A stretch of DNA of 64,000 nt from Chromobotia macracanthus (lineage: Eukaryota; Chordata; Actinopteri; Cypriniformes; Botiidae): assembly GCA_036877525.1 (NCBI GenBank), contig JAZGTH010000068.1:434001-498000 (forward strand). The letters run 5' to 3'. Made by a program: the position numbers and the translations under genes. Numbering within the stretch: position 1 is the first letter of the stretch; every line of letters starts with the position of its first letter. Below are positions 1-10,919 of the stretch, in pieces. The notes under the pieces are model-generated. The model made no database searches, had not been told where the DNA came from, and saw only the letters and a list, made by a program, of their open reading frames with translations.

Positions 1-1395
1 TGTTTGTAATGTGGTGGAAGGAGAGTTGTGTTTTGATTTAATGCGGAGCTAATTTTGTTATGAAATGAAAAGGGATGTAATTTATTTGTTAAAAAGCTCT
101 CTCTTTTTCCCTCCTTATCCTCCTCACTGTGCATGCCAGTGCTGCCAGTGCCAAGACCACCACCACTATCATCATCAACCAGGGGATCTTATGAAGGTAG
201 AACCTTCATAAGGGACCTTATGCGGCGGAAAACATGTTACTTTGACACATTTTGCTGTGTCTGCCTGAAGGATTTGTTTCTTTATTTCATGCAATTTCTA
301 TGTGCCTCTCTAGCGTTTCTTCTCCATCTCTCTCTGATTATTTTGACAGATGCACAAAGACGCTGCACAGATCCCAAAAGAGAAGTTATTTAAAGATGTG
401 ACTGGGCCAGCCCAATGTCAATTAAGAAAAGAACCAATGGACTGCTGATTAAAATGTCTCATGGGCTGGTCTGTCTGGTAAAAAAGACGCTGACTTTTTT
501 GACAAATATATTAAACCACAAGACTCCAGTGCCATCAATGAATTAAGCAGAAAAAGGATGGGCAGTTGATATACGAGTTTTATAGGATAATCAAACAAAA
601 ATAGTATGATGTATTGGCTCAAAAAGTATGTCACGCCAGCAGGAAAATACCGTCTTCCAGATGGCCAGTCCACCCCTGCTGCTCTGATGGAAAGTGGATA
701 GGTTTATTATACAATTGAAAATCAGGATTGTGCCAAATTGGAGTCTATGACAAACAAATGAGGATATCTGGGTACAGGTAACATTGTTCATTTATATTTA
801 CTACTGACTACAGATTTTTTTCTTTCCCTTTAATACATTAATACATTAGTATATTCACATAACAGCTATAATGAAACTGTAATGAAAATTACAAAACTTT
901 ATTAATTTAAATGTATTTATTCATTTAGCTGTCTCTTTTATCAAAAGCAACTTATAAAACATGTATTTGATGTATTTAATGAAATCAATGTACCATTGAA
1001 TTATAGCAGGCTTCGTCCTTACACTGGCCTCAAATCAAAATTTTGAGCTGGCAACCTCTGGTTAAGTTGACACAAAATTATCTGTTGTTTGTCAAGGTTT
1101 GAATAATACTCTCAGTTATAATTGATGTTTGTATTAAAGGCATACGTTTTAAAAGAAATGTAATAAAATAGTTTTAAGAATACAGTACCTTAGAAAAACT
1201 TTGTCAGGCAGTGCCCTGTCTTCATAACAGAGAGTTTAGAATACCAAAATGTGTATATATACATATATATATTTATGTAAAGTACATTTAAAGGCCAAAA
1301 AAAGGTTTATTTCTTCTGACTGCCATTTAATTTATTCTTTAAATGGTAAAACACAAGGCTTGTGTGGGTCTTCTGTGGGTAAGCCCACAGTGGGT
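1..1395. other. Intergenic or intronic DNA, no gene seen
   Basis: AT-rich DNA without a credible coding frame; the open frames here are short and have no recognisable motif. Near 188-212 there is a small hairpin (cttatgaaggt, 3-base loop, accttcataag). At 909-958 there is a decayed copy of a common teleost SINE tail (a form of tttagcagacgcttttatcc), which also occurs at 53847-53902. Nothing else is supported. Confidence 0.5.
909..958 (-). repeat. Decayed SINE tail fragment
   Basis: The segment reads like the reverse complement of the tail of the tRNA-derived SINE family whose head is at 36233-36340. It shares the pattern of a T-rich start, then 'catttagc', 'cttttatc' and 'aagcaactta'. A better-preserved copy of the same tail is at 53847-53902. 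Assignment rests on similarity to that copy and on known teleost SINE tails; the head is missing. Confidence 0.4.
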
Positions 1396-1988
1396 TGGCC
1401 CACAGAAAACCCTCATGTGAGCCCAAAAGGGCAAAACGTCTCAAGTTGCAACCTGGTTCCCTGAGATAGGGAATGAGACACTGCGCCAGGCTTGATTGCA
1501 GAGGAACGCGTTTGAGGCCTATTTATTGGCAGGTCAAGGTCATGTGACACAGTGAGAGAAGGCCTGCCCCTAGATGCTGTGAAACATTGGCACAAAAACA
1601 TCAGGAGCAGAAATAGACTTACCAACCCAGGAGGACCTATGTGCCAGGAGTTCAAGAATTCAAGTCTAAGCTGTAAAATCTAATAAATGAGCTATAGGGG
1701 ACAGAGCTTTAGATGATGCTACACCCCTGGTAGAATGGGCTCTTATGCCCAAAGGTGACTAAGTCACAGGTCTTGTAGGCCAGGGTAATAGCATCTGTGA
1801 TACAGTGAGATAAGCACTGTTTTGTGATCACAGACTAACCTTTCACTAGATAGAAGGTTTGAAGTACCACCGGGTAATCCAAACCCGGGGGCAAATCCAA
1901 ACAGGCAGGGTCTACTGGTGGAGCTTGCAGATCCACTACCCTGAGTGATGTAAGAGCTAAAAGTGAAGCTACCTTAAGAGTCAGAAAC

Positions 1989-2294
1989 TTATCTAAAACT
2001 GACTCTAGGGGCTCTAGATGCAGCCAGAGATAAACCCCTTAAAACAATAGTAAGGTCCCAAGAAGGAATCCACGTATCACAGAAAGGCCTCAGCCATCTG
2101 GCACCATGCAGAAAATGAGACAAAGGATGTCTCCCAATAGAGTCTCCATTGACAGGTTCATGGCTAGCATACACAGCAGCCACATAAACCTTGAGAGTAG
2201 CCAACCCTGCAGAGAGGCGCTCTAGGGAAAACTCCTGCACTGAACCAACAGGGCAGTGAACTGAGTCAACATGGTATTGACCACACCATGACAT
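1989..2294 (-). pseudogene. DIRS tyrosine recombinase fragment
   Basis: The minus-strand frame carries LATLKVYVAAVYASHEPV, GRHPLSHFLHGARWLRP and PSWDLTIVLRGL, which are hallmarks of the core-binding and early catalytic part of fish DIRS recombinases (pattern: K-Y-AAI-A-H, HPL..F..GARRLRP, PSWDL..VL). Further downstream on the same strand, in other frames, the catalytic box around HSTRGVASSKAL can be read near 1700. The continuous frame ends at a stop just after this segment, so the protein is broken. Function is inferred from family knowledge. Confidence 0.75.
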
Positions 2295-2430
2295 AAAGAG
2301 CTGTCACTTCAGGGCACACAATTTCCTAGTAGATGAAACTCTGGAACTCAGAATGGTCTCTACAACCTTGGTTGAGAGACCAGAACCTATAAGCTGGCTC
2401 CCCTCAGGGACCAGACCCACAGTTGCTAAA

Positions 2431-2775
2431 TCATGGCCAGGGGTGAAAGATCGACCCCCAAGCCTGAGACAGAAGATCCCTCTGGCTGGGAGCTCCCAAG
2501 GGACTCTGTCCAGGAGAGATATCATGTCTGAGAACCTGATTCAGGTCTGCCAGAATGGCGTTACCAGAGAAAGATGAACTTGGTCCTGGCGAACCCTGGC
2601 TAGGACTCCCAGGAGCAAAGCTATGGGGAAATGCATAAAGATACAGCCTCTGCCACATCTGCACCAAGGCATTCAGCCCCAGAGGAGCTGGATGAGTGAG
2701 GATGAACCAGAGGGGACAGTGTTGACTCCTCGAAGGCGACCAGATCCATCTTCCACTCAGCCATACCTCTGACAA
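2431..2775 (-). pseudogene. DIRS connector between RNase H and recombinase
   Basis: The minus-strand frame contains HCPLWFILTHPAPLGLNALV and LYAFPHSFAPG, a conserved stretch that in DIRS elements lies between the RNase H and recombinase domains. The same block appears on the + strand of copy B (about 50340-50460) and, more weakly, in copy C (about 57350-57640), which supports the family assignment. It continues with GRSFTPGHDLA in another frame toward 2304. No catalytic activity is ascribed to this segment alone. Confidence 0.65.
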
Positions 2776-2848
2776 ATGGACTTCACAACTTGTGGATGGA
2801 GCCTCCTTTCTCCAGGCCTCAGTCCCTGCCTCGACAGAATAGCTTCTC

Positions 2849-3243
2849 TCAGATTTGCATGCCCTGGGATGTACATCGCTCTGACAGAAAGCAGCCTTTT
2901 CTCTGCATAAAGACGGATCTGCTGCCTGAACAGGAGCCTTGAACGCAGCCCTCCCTGGTGGTGTATGAGACCACAGTGGTGTTGTCTGTATGGACTAAGA
3001 CGTGTTGGCCTTTGAGTGTGGGAGTAGGTGCTTCAGAGCCAGAAACACTGCCCTCATTTCCAGGCAGTTTATTTTCCAGGAGAGATGAGAGCCCTTCCAC
3101 CAACTACAGACTGGGTGGCTATCGAGAACCACACCCCAGCCTGTAAAGGAAGTGTCCATCGTAAGAATCCTGCGACACCATAATGCTTCTACAGTGGGAG
3201 CATTAGAAAGGGTACAAAGCCCTCTGCGTGTCACCCTTACCAA
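2849..3243 (-). pseudogene. DIRS RNase H domain
   Basis: Two overlapping minus-strand frames together give an RNase H fold pattern: a first acidic residue in LTMDTSFTGWGVV, an acidic residue in INCLEMRAVFLALKHLLP, and a third in HVLVHTDNTTVVSYTTREG. This D-E-D arrangement with 'NCLE.RAV..AL' is characteristic of DIRS RNase H. The split across two frames indicates a frameshift near 2995-3103. It degrades the RNA strand of the RNA/DNA hybrid during reverse transcription in active relatives; this copy cannot be functional. Confidence 0.75.
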
Positions 3244-3679
3244 CCTTAGCAGGTGGTTTTTGAGATCAAACCCATTTTTCCTTAGTCAGAACTGAAATGG
3301 TCTCATGTCTCCTCTCTCATCTCTTCTATCTCATGCCATGAGTCTTAACAACTCCCCTCATTTACACTCAGTTCCCCATAATGACAAAGTTGAAAACAGA
3401 ATTTTAAAAATGTCTATAAATTAAAAAGAAAAAGCTGAAATCACATTTAACATAAGTAATCAGACCCTTTACTCAGTACTTGGCTGAAGCACCCTTGGTA
3501 GCAATTACAGTCTTGAGTGTTTTTGGGTATGACGCAACAAGCTATGCACACCTGGATTTGGATCTGGATTTTCTGCTATTCTTCTTCACAAATCTTCTCA
3601 AGCTCGATTGTACAGTCAGCGTAAGTGGACAGCCATTTTCAGGTCTCTCCAGAGAGGTTAGATAGGGTCTCCAGAGAGG

Positions 3680-3886
3680 TTAGAGAGGTAAGTCAGGGCT
3701 CGGGCTGGGCCACTTTAGGACATTCACAGAGTTGTCCGTAAGCCACTCCTGTATTGTCTTGGCAGTTAGCTTAGGGTCGTTGTCTTGTTGGAATGTAAAC
3801 CTACAGCCCAGTCTGAGGTCCTGAGCACTGTAGAACAAATTTTTACTGAGGAAATCTCTATACTTTGCTGCTGAAAACACCCCCAC
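3680..3886 (-). pseudogene. Tc1 transposase C-terminal fragment, catalytic Glu lost
   Basis: The minus-strand frame contains AAKYRDFLSKNL, FQQDNDPKLTAKTIQEWL and VNVLKWPSPSPDLP. The second catalytic aspartate (QQDND) is present. In active DD34E relatives 'SPDLNPIE' follows and supplies the catalytic glutamate. Here the frame ends directly after SPDLPL, where a 17-bp sequence (tctccagagaggttaga) is duplicated at 3646-3662 and 3668-3684. The enzyme is therefore dead. Confidence 0.8.
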
Positions 3887-4293
3887 AGCATGATGCTGCC
3901 ACCACTATGCATTACTGTTGGACTGGTATTGAGCAGGTGATGAGCTGGTTTCCTCCAGACATAACTTGATAATGAAGGGGCATAAATGAAGGGGCAAACA
4001 GTTCAATCTTGGTTTCATCAGACCAGAGAATCTTGTTTCTTATGGTGCTCTTTTGCAAACTCCTAGCAGGCTTTCATGTGTTTTGCACTCAGAAGAGGTT
4101 TCCATTTGCTGTAGTGATGGTTGCCCTTCTGGAACTTTGTACCATTTCCACACAGGATCTCTGGAGCTCGGTCAGAGTGACCATTGGGTTCTTGGTCACT
4201 TCTCTTACTAAGGCCCTTCTTACTGATTGCTCAGGTTGTCCGGGTGATCAGCTCTTGGAAGAATTCTGGTTGTGCCTTTTTACATTTTAAAAA

Positions 4294-4515
4294 TTATGGA
4301 GACCAGTGTGCTCTTGGAAACCTTGCAGCAGTGCAGCAGATTTTTTTGTAGCCTTCCCCAGATCTGTGCCTTGCAACAATCCTGTCTCTGCACTCTGCAG
4401 GCATTTTCTTTGAACCCATGGCTTGGTTTTTGCTTTGGTATTCATTGCCAGCTGTGAGGCCTTTGTGAGGCCTTTTATAGAACGGTGTGTGTCTTTCCAA
4501 ATCATGTCCAATCAA
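4294..4515 (-). pseudogene. Tc1 transposase N-terminal fragment
   Basis: The minus-strand frame includes MGSKKMPAECRDRIVARHRS followed by GEGYKKI, the start of the paired-like helix-turn-helix DNA-binding domain of Tc1 transposases. It shifts frame after KKICC, where the expected continuation '..ALKVPKSTV..' is scrambled. The true start codon of relatives corresponds to the internal Met of MGSKKM, not to the upstream Met of the open frame. It belongs to the same element as 3680-3886. Confidence 0.7.
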
Positions 4516-4712
4516 TTTAATTTACTGCATCTGGACTCCAATTAAGATGCAGAAACATCACAGCAATGATCAAGAGAAAAGGGAGACACCTGAGCTAAAT
4601 TTCAAGTGTTGTTGCAAAGTGTCTGAATACTTATGCCAATGTGATATATTCGTTTTTCTTTTTAATAAATAATGTTTTTAGCTTTGCCATTAGGGGTACA
4701 GAGTCTATAGTA

Positions 4713-5402
4713 GTATCAGGCTGCAACAACAAACTGAAAACTGTGAAGAGGGTCTGAATAGGTCTGAAAAGTGTTATGTTATGCTTACATTAACTTAAGT
4801 AGTGAAATTGTAAATTTAATTTAATGCATAATTTCGGTGATTATTTTTAAACAACAGCATACCCATATTCACAGAAATATTGATATATTTTGTATTGTTT
4901 ACATCAGATTTTGCATAAAATAATTATCAAACGTTGTTTTTTCAACAAAATATGCCCCCATGTAGTATTACTGTGTTAAGATTGTGTGAAGTCTCATATG
5001 TTATAGTCTTGCATGTAAAATGAGCACACCCACACAATGTATTTTTCATCAGCAAGTAATAAATACAGTCTTTAACTTTACTTTGAAATAAGTTCACCTC
5101 ATGCACCTTTCAGCTATAATCCAGTTAGCCAAACATTATCTATGTGGCTATTGAATGTAGGTATTTATGTAAATTAGTTTTAGGAAATTAGTGATACCCT
5201 CAGAACAGGTTAATAAGCTCAAAATATTGATTACTTTCACAAAGGTATCACTTTGCTTCAGGAGACATTAACCCACTGTAGTTGTATGGATTAGTTTAAT
5301 GATTGATAGATGTCCTTTTGGAGCTTCAAAATCTTTGAATAACTATTACTAATAGCTAACTATTCAGTGCTATTACAAAGCTGGAAAGATGCAGAATTTT
5401 AT
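4713..5402. other. Spacer, no feature seen
   Basis: AT-rich DNA between the Tc1 copy and the piggyBac element, with no coding frame, RNA gene or repeat that I can identify. Confidence 0.4.
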
Positions 5403-5772
5403 TTAACCCTCCTGTTATGTTGCGGATCAAACTGACCCATTTTAAAGTTAAAAAAAATCTAAAAATAATTGTTAAAAGTTTTTTTTCAGTATGAAACTTC
5501 TTCTGCTTAGCTTAATAAGTGTAATCTACATATAAAATGAAAATGGTTCATTTCACATATTTGCAACCCCCCCCCCCTCCCCTCCGGCATGTTTATGTTA
5601 CAAAGATACTGTTCAGGTCAATTTGACCCGCCAGTGAAAGTGGAGGCTAAAAGGGGGCTGAAGTGTCAAACTTTCTTTGCAACTGTGAGACATTTTTCAC
5701 CTCAGTCTCTCTCGCTTTCTCACACATACACATCTTCTGTAAAGTGAGAGAATAAGGGTGTCGTTATGACTT

Positions 5773-6075
5773 TTGGGGTCCTATAGCACCAAGCGAATGA
5801 CTGCACACTGGCCACTGGTTATCTTTTACAACATGATTGATGTATCAGCCTACAACACATTTGTCATTTGGACAGAGATCTTTCCTGAGTGGAATGTGTC
5901 AAAGCTGTACAAGAGCATCTTTCTTGAGGAGCTGGGGAAGGCACTTGTGGTACCGCATGTAGCGAAAATGTGTTTAAGGGAAATTAATACTGAGGTCTTA
6001 TTGATGATATGCGGTCTTATTGAATATAAGAAACATTATTTGTCTGGCCTTGAAAACAACGCTTCTCTGCTTTAA
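5773..6075 (+). pseudogene. piggyBac transposase C-terminal fragment
   Basis: The frame begins GSYSTKRMTAHWPLVIFYNM and contains YNTFVIWTEIFPEWNVSKLY and FLEELGKALVVPH. This is the region after the third catalytic aspartate in piggyBac transposases ('..RWP..LF..MID.S..NAF..W'). The frame opens only because an internal deletion joins the 'gacttttggggtc' segment directly to the 'gcaccaagcgaatgac' segment; in the second copy these are about 480 bp apart. After LGKALVVPH the frame leaves the family and reads into unrelated sequence. Confidence 0.8.
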
Positions 6076-6263
6076 CAGGACTTTAGAGCATGTAGAAAGA
6101 TCGCACACAGTTTAAGTGACCTTGTTTGTGAGCATTAAAGGCAGCAACAATCAAGGGTGGATACACATGGGTGTTTATTAAACTACACTACAGGGGAACA
6201 TGTAACATATAACTAGACATAAACCTACACACATTAAACACATAACCAAAAGTAAGGAGAGCA

Positions 6264-6265
<2 letters not shown>

Positions 6266-6304
<39 letters not shown>
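6266..6304. repeat. (GA)n microsatellite
   Basis: An uninterrupted run of GA dinucleotides inside the piggyBac element, next to sequence not shared with the second piggyBac copy. It could be part of a later insertion. Confidence 0.95.
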
Positions 6305-6307
<3 letters not shown>

Positions 6308-7046
6308 TTCAGAAGTGATGGAGTTCGTCAAGTCCTGGAGATCGACGTGATGAAGTGATATCCAGAGTCTGTCTCAGATGGACTGAGCCAGAGGCTGGAA
6401 TCCATGATCCATACATGATCCAAATGTTGGGCCATGCCAGACACTACACGCATATACAACAAAGGCAGCACATACCAAGCACAACTATCACAATGCGTTG
6501 ACATGTCACTTGTGTGCTGTGGAGACTCACAGACACATACATACGTGTTCATATTTTGTTCATTTTGGGTTCAAAAACAGTGCTTAAATAAAGGTTACTT
6601 AAATACAAATCCTCATGACTCATTTGCCTTGATTTTAAGTCAGCGGGTCAATATGACCCTGAACAGAAGAGGTGTCTCTACATCACTCCATAAAAAGAAA
6701 AAACTTTCAAAACAAAATAAAACTTAAAAAAATCAATGTAATGTAAAACTATTGTATTTTATATGTGGGTCTTTCCAATGTACATTAAAAAAAAGTTTTA
6801 ACATGCATTTTTTTATGAAAAACGAGTGAATTATCCTCATAAACCATGATCTGTGAGAGGTAAAGAACACCATTGCACTAAATATTGATTGAAATGGATA
6901 GTAATAGAGTTAATAATGAGATATAAATAATGTTTATTGAGATTTTTAGGTTTATGACATCTTTGGATATTTAAACATGCCCTGGGTCAAATTGACCCAG
7001 GAACATTATTGCTGTTCCTGAAAAATAAACATAACAGGAGGGTTAA

Positions 7047-8280
7047 TATAACCATTGAGTTTGGCTGAAGAAAGACAGTCAGATACCTTGGATGGCATGA
7101 AGTGCAAGTAAATTGAATTTTATTTTTGAGTGAACTATTCCTTTAAATGAATATATGTGTCTGATTTTATATTACATATCTCTATGTAACAATTGTAAGT
7201 TGTATACCTTGAATGATCTGTTAGTCTATTTGTAAAAAAGTGCTTACGAAATGCACAAATGTACAACTTGTTATGCTAACAAGGTGCTAGAAACATTGCA
7301 CTTGTAACCAATAAGGCCATTTTCTATTACTATTTCAATTCAATTCAGTTTTACTTATACAATAGTTTTCACAATGTTGCAGTATTGCAAAGCAGCTGTA
7401 TATATGGTACATTAAAATTAAACTATTACACAGGCTTATTTGTTTTAATAATCAGTCAGTCTGTGGAACTCCCTGTGATTCTGTATGTTAATTTGGATAG
7501 TCTGCTTTAATAGCTTTTTTTGTGTGTGAGCCTAAATGTTAAATTAATTTTTGAGCTCAATTTGCGAATACTTCTAAAAAATCTGAAAATCTGAAAAGTG
7601 CCCATGCCTTAAATCAGCCTATAGGCTGTATATAATTTATTAAACACACATTTCGTTACTTTTTATCTTTTCCTGTTTTTTCCTGTTTTATACAAAATGT
7701 ATAAATACATATGAATCTTCAGTATTCAAATCCTAAACACCAAAATTGCCTTTGCACTAGTGCTTTACCAAATAGATCTATTATATATGTGAATTTAGAA
7801 GTTACAGGCTAGATCTCTGACCATTAGTCAGCTGATTGTTTAGTAATGGGTGCATTCATAAATTTAGTCACAAATTATTGTTTTACTTCTTTGAAATTAA
7901 AATAAAAAGTACCTATAGAAATACTTTTACTGGTACGATAGTACCAGATCTATAAGCAATATATGTAATAATAGTAATACCGGTAAAATCTTAACAATAC
8001 CCATCCTTATGTGCACTTATAACATTTTGTGCAGTTATTACATTATGAGGTGCTACAAGGGTTTTATGAAACTTATCAGGGGCAAAGAAAGAAATATCAC
8101 TTAAAAGATTTTGGATTTTATTTTAACTTTTCAGGTAAACTTTCCAGGACACATTTCAGGTTTCTTGTTTCGTGTCCATGTATTTTTTAATTTATTTTTG
8201 GTATGTAATCATGCAAAAAGCTGGATAATGTACAGCCAGCCTGTCCAAATTAACCCATGCAAGGTGTTTTGTAAACCTCC
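7047..8280. other. Spacer with short dispersed-repeat pieces
   Basis: No gene. At 7125-7147 there is a 'tgagtgaactattccttt' end typical of small teleost repeats. At 7335-7430 there is a partial copy of the dispersed repeat seen complete at 56022-56312 ('ttttcacaatgttgcagtattgcaaagcagctgta'). The rest is AT-rich and unassigned. Confidence 0.45.
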
Positions 8281-8436
8281 TTAAATGATGATCTCTGCTG
8301 CACTGGAGTCCTGATCCTGGACTTGGTGACACCTACAGGAATGAAGGTGACTGGTTAAAATTCAGGTGAGTTGGTGAGTTATGATTGGTGTGGGGGTGAG
8401 CTGGACTGGTTGCTGGATAGTGATTGGTTGATTGAG

Positions 8437-8998
8437 TCAGTGTGTGATCAGGGACAGGTGATGGTTGGTGGAAGAGCCTAGTCGATCTGCGACAGTACCG
8501 ATACTAAAGATGGTCACCACATCGTCGAGAGTCCAAGATATCCTTAACAGGGTAGACTGGTCCGTCTTAAAAGCAGAGAGGGGGTTCCTCTTCTGGATCA
8601 GGCTCTGTGTGAACAGAAAGAGAAGGGTGGTGAGGTTTATGTAAAGATACATGGAAGGTGGAATGGATTCCGTATTGAGGAAGTAGTTGCAATTTGTAGA
8701 AGTCGAGTAGAAGAGTAAAGAGTAGAGAGCCATACATGTTGACCAGGTTGGTAAGTATGGCTTTCACTTCTTCATGCGTCTGCCTGGATTCATTGTCTGT
8801 GCACTGACCTTTGAAGGTGATGGTGAGTGGAGTTCCAGATTTTTTCGCTCTCCCGCAAGCATTGGTCGCCTGCTGGAACATCGGAGGGTTCTCCAGACCA
8901 TGGGAATAGGGGTGGTTGGTAGCTGAGCATGCACTGAAACGGGAGTCAAGCAGTTTAGAGGAGAGAATTCTGTACCACCAGTATGCAGTTATTACCAT
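8437..8998 (-). pseudogene. Gypsy integrase C-terminus and chromodomain start
   Basis: The 143-codon minus-strand frame (8567-8998) ends with IHSTFHVSLHKPHHPSLSV and an acidic linker (DPEEEPP), the classic junction between integrase and chromodomain in chromoviruses of fish ('FHVSLLKP...'). Just downstream another frame gives DGPVYPVKDILDSRRCGD, the first strand of the chromodomain, which then breaks off. Chromodomains target integration to particular histone marks. The N-terminal half of the frame does not resemble an integrase. Confidence 0.7.
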
Positions 8999-9161
8999 CA
9001 GACTGAGGTTGGCCGGTGATAAAGTCCACTCCTAGGTGTGACCATGGGATTGGGAATGGGCAGAGGGAGGAGTTTGTTTGAGGCACAGTCTCTGCATCCT
9101 CTAATGAACCTTCTGATGTTGTTTGCCTCCGTGACAGTAGTTTTCTTTGCAATAATGACAA
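8955..9161 (-). pseudogene. Gypsy integrase core fragment
   Basis: Minus-strand residues read TNSSLCPFPIPWSHLGVDFI followed by TGQPQSDGNNCILVVQN. This is the first-aspartate block of the Ty3/gypsy integrase catalytic core (pattern 'PW.H..VDF...LP.S.G...ILVVVDRFSK'). The following 'DRFSK' is replaced by NSLL and the frame ends. Only one of three catalytic acidic residues is left. Confidence 0.75.
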
Positions 9162-9702
9162 GCTGACCTCTTACCTCTTACACCATCTGCATAGCAACGA
9201 TATCCAAGACCATGATGACAGATGATATCACCAAAAGGAAGTAAATACAAATAAGGAAAGGATCAAGAGTAGAATATACATATAAAACATACAAGAAAAA
9301 ATTATGAGTTAATTTTAATTTAAGTATTTCTAGCGCTTTTCACAATGAACATTTTTACATTAGCAGCATTACAAAAAACATTTAACAGAGAAAACAGTAA
9401 AAAACAGGTAAATAAAATTATGATGAAATTGTTCAAATATATAATTGATCAGCAAAGACAACTGTGGCGAAAGGGACGTAATTTTTTTTTTAATGCTGCT
9501 CCCTTCCAGGTTCTATTCTTTACTCGCCCATTTCCCTTTTCTGGTTGACTCTGCGTACACATGCTAGCTGCTTGTAATAATTGTCTTCAGCACCCACACT
9601 AATAGCTGGACCTTCTTTCTGTTTACACTGTCCAAGAAAAGAGGCCCCGCAGCTCAAATTGAATGATAATGAATCATAATCTTACTGTTGTACAATGTAC
9701 AC

Positions 9703-10680
9703 AGCATGGTATTATTGCAAATTCTGCATGTATAATTCTCTCATTTTTCATATAATTGACTCTTTCTGTCACGGTAACGAGAAATGAACCCACTTGCAGA
9801 CAGCGTTTGAACAAAAAAAGTCTTTATTTTAAATAAACAAAAACAAAAACCTGTGAGGGGGCAAAACAGGAAACAAAACCAGGCTTTATAAAAACTCAAA
9901 ACAACTCTTCAACAAACGGAGTGAACACAGAGCAAAACACGGAACAGGTACACGGAGCAAAAACACAGCAAAACACGGAGAAAAAACACTGCAAGAATCC
10001 AACAGGCAAGAATGTCCGACAAACTCAGGGGAAAAAAACAGGAAACTAACCAACACAAGACAGAAGACACAGGGGCATTAAATAGAAGCAAGACAATGAC
10101 AAAAAGGTGAGGGAAATGACCGATAACAAGACTAACATAGAAACAAGGGGGCGGGGCCAAGACACGTGACCAGAGAGCACATGGCGAATGTAAACAAAAC
10201 AGAGGCCATGTGCTTCCACAGAAAACAAAAGACCCAGACCCATGAGTTTAGATCCTGACTCCAAGAAACAAGAACCAAGACTAGGATGAGTCAGGATACA
10301 AACAACATGCTCTGACATAGAATAAAGGGGATGTCAGGATCCTGGCAAGATAATCTAGAATCCTGACACTTTCTTTCAAGGGGCTATTTTCACATAAACT
10401 GAAAAGGCTTATTTGGTTTAATATTATATGTGTCATTTATCATGTTTATCCTGTTATTCATAAACCTCATAATAATTTTAGAATTATTTGTTAGTGTTAA
10501 TATACATTCATCTTATGGGAAAACAACATTTTCAGTTTTCACATTTTCATTCTTTTCTGTGTTATTCATTCATTTTCTTGATTCTTTCTTCATCTGTTGT
10601 TATTTTTCATATATACAGCTTGCAACAATAATTGTGAAAAGAGCTATAGAAATAAAATTTACTTGAACTGAATTGAATAA
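9703..10680 (-). repeat. Dispersed non-coding repeat R1, interrupted by a solo LTR
   Basis: The two flanks of the solo LTR at 9767-10368 join to give one repeat unit that matches the reverse complement of 56022-56312. Shared landmarks include catggtatta.tgcaaattctgcatg at one end, 'actcttt..caa.gggctat' at the LTR insertion point, 'cttatgggaaaacaacatttt', and 'gtgaaaag.gctat....ttgaactga' at the other end. It is non-coding and common in teleosts, but I cannot assign it to a class. Confidence 0.7.
9767..10368 (-). mobile_element. Solo LTR with 5-bp target duplication
   Basis: A 602-bp LTR in minus orientation. Read on the minus strand it starts TGTCAGGATTC and ends GTTACCGTGACA, i.e. TGTCA...TGACA termini. 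It is flanked by identical 5-bp direct repeats CTTTC (9762-9766 and 10369-10373), the size expected of retroviral-type integration. An AATAAA signal lies on the minus strand near the 3' end. No internal retroviral genes are present, so it is a recombined solo LTR. Related truncated copies are at 21251-21646 (+) and 62236-62519 (-). Confidence 0.87.
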
Positions 10681-10900
10681 AAACCTGCACTGCTAGAACT
10701 CTGTTTGGGTCATGCAGTTGTACACCTCTGGTGAGATAGCTAAGTCTCTCTCACAGCACATAACTTGTGCCTGGTTTTAAAACTGTGTTCTACTGTCGAT
10801 TAAAAGAATAGACATGATTATCCAAGTCAGTTTATTATTTAATTTATTTATTATAAAATCTGTATTTCATATTAGAGTAGAAATAGACAGAATAGGCACT
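10681..10900. other. Short spacer, nothing identified
   Basis: AT-rich sequence between the dispersed repeat and the L2-like fragment with no supported feature. Confidence 0.4.
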
Positions 10901-10919
10901 GCATATTCATGTAAACAAA

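Larger units (their letters stand above)
1396..3250 (-). mobile_element. DIRS-type retrotransposon, 5'-truncated copy A
   Basis: A degenerate tyrosine-recombinase retrotransposon read on the minus strand. From 3250 downwards it encodes an RNase H domain, a connecting segment, the tyrosine recombinase, and then a terminal region near 1420-1560 containing the phrase 'ggttccctgagatagggaatgagac', which resembles the DIRS ends seen at 50880-50960 and 51778-51840. The reverse transcriptase that should precede RNase H is absent; similarity stops near 3250. Several frameshifts and stops make the copy inactive. DIRS elements integrate through a circular intermediate with a tyrosine recombinase instead of a DDE integrase. 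Confidence 0.8.
3362..4712 (-). mobile_element. Tc1-like DNA transposon, decayed copy
   Basis: A full-span but heavily mutated Tc1-like element on the minus strand. The left end (tccccataatgacaaagt near 3372) and the right end (ctttgccattaggggtac near 4683) are inverted matches and correspond to the ends of a widespread teleost Tc1 family. Transposase pieces lie at 4294-4515 (N-terminal, with RDRIVARHRSGEGYKKI) and 3680-3886 (C-terminal catalytic part). The middle is interrupted by stops and indels. Confidence 0.8.
5403..7046 (+). mobile_element. piggyBac-type transposon, internally deleted
   Basis: The element runs from 5407 to 7042 and is flanked on both sides by TTAA (5403-5406 and 7043-7046), the piggyBac target site. 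The ends are inverted repeats: ccctcctgttatgttgc at the left and ...aacataacaggaggg at the right, each followed inward by a 'tcaaattgaccc'-like motif. Inside, a + strand frame near 5773-5960 matches the C-terminal part of the transposase in the second copy at 47441-48544. The DDD core is missing, so it would depend on an enzyme supplied elsewhere. A (GA)n tract and about 300 bp of unrelated sequence lie at roughly 6000-6430. Confidence 0.88.
8281..9170 (-). mobile_element. Ty3/gypsy retrotransposon, 3' portion
   Basis: A degenerate gypsy element on the minus strand. The integrase core is seen at 8955-9161 and the integrase C-terminus plus chromodomain start at 8450-8800. The large gap between 'HLGVDFITG' and the C-terminal block shows that most of the integrase core is deleted. 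Sequence from 8450 down to about 8281 could be the start of the 3' untranslated or LTR region, but no second LTR is visible to confirm this. Confidence 0.75.
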
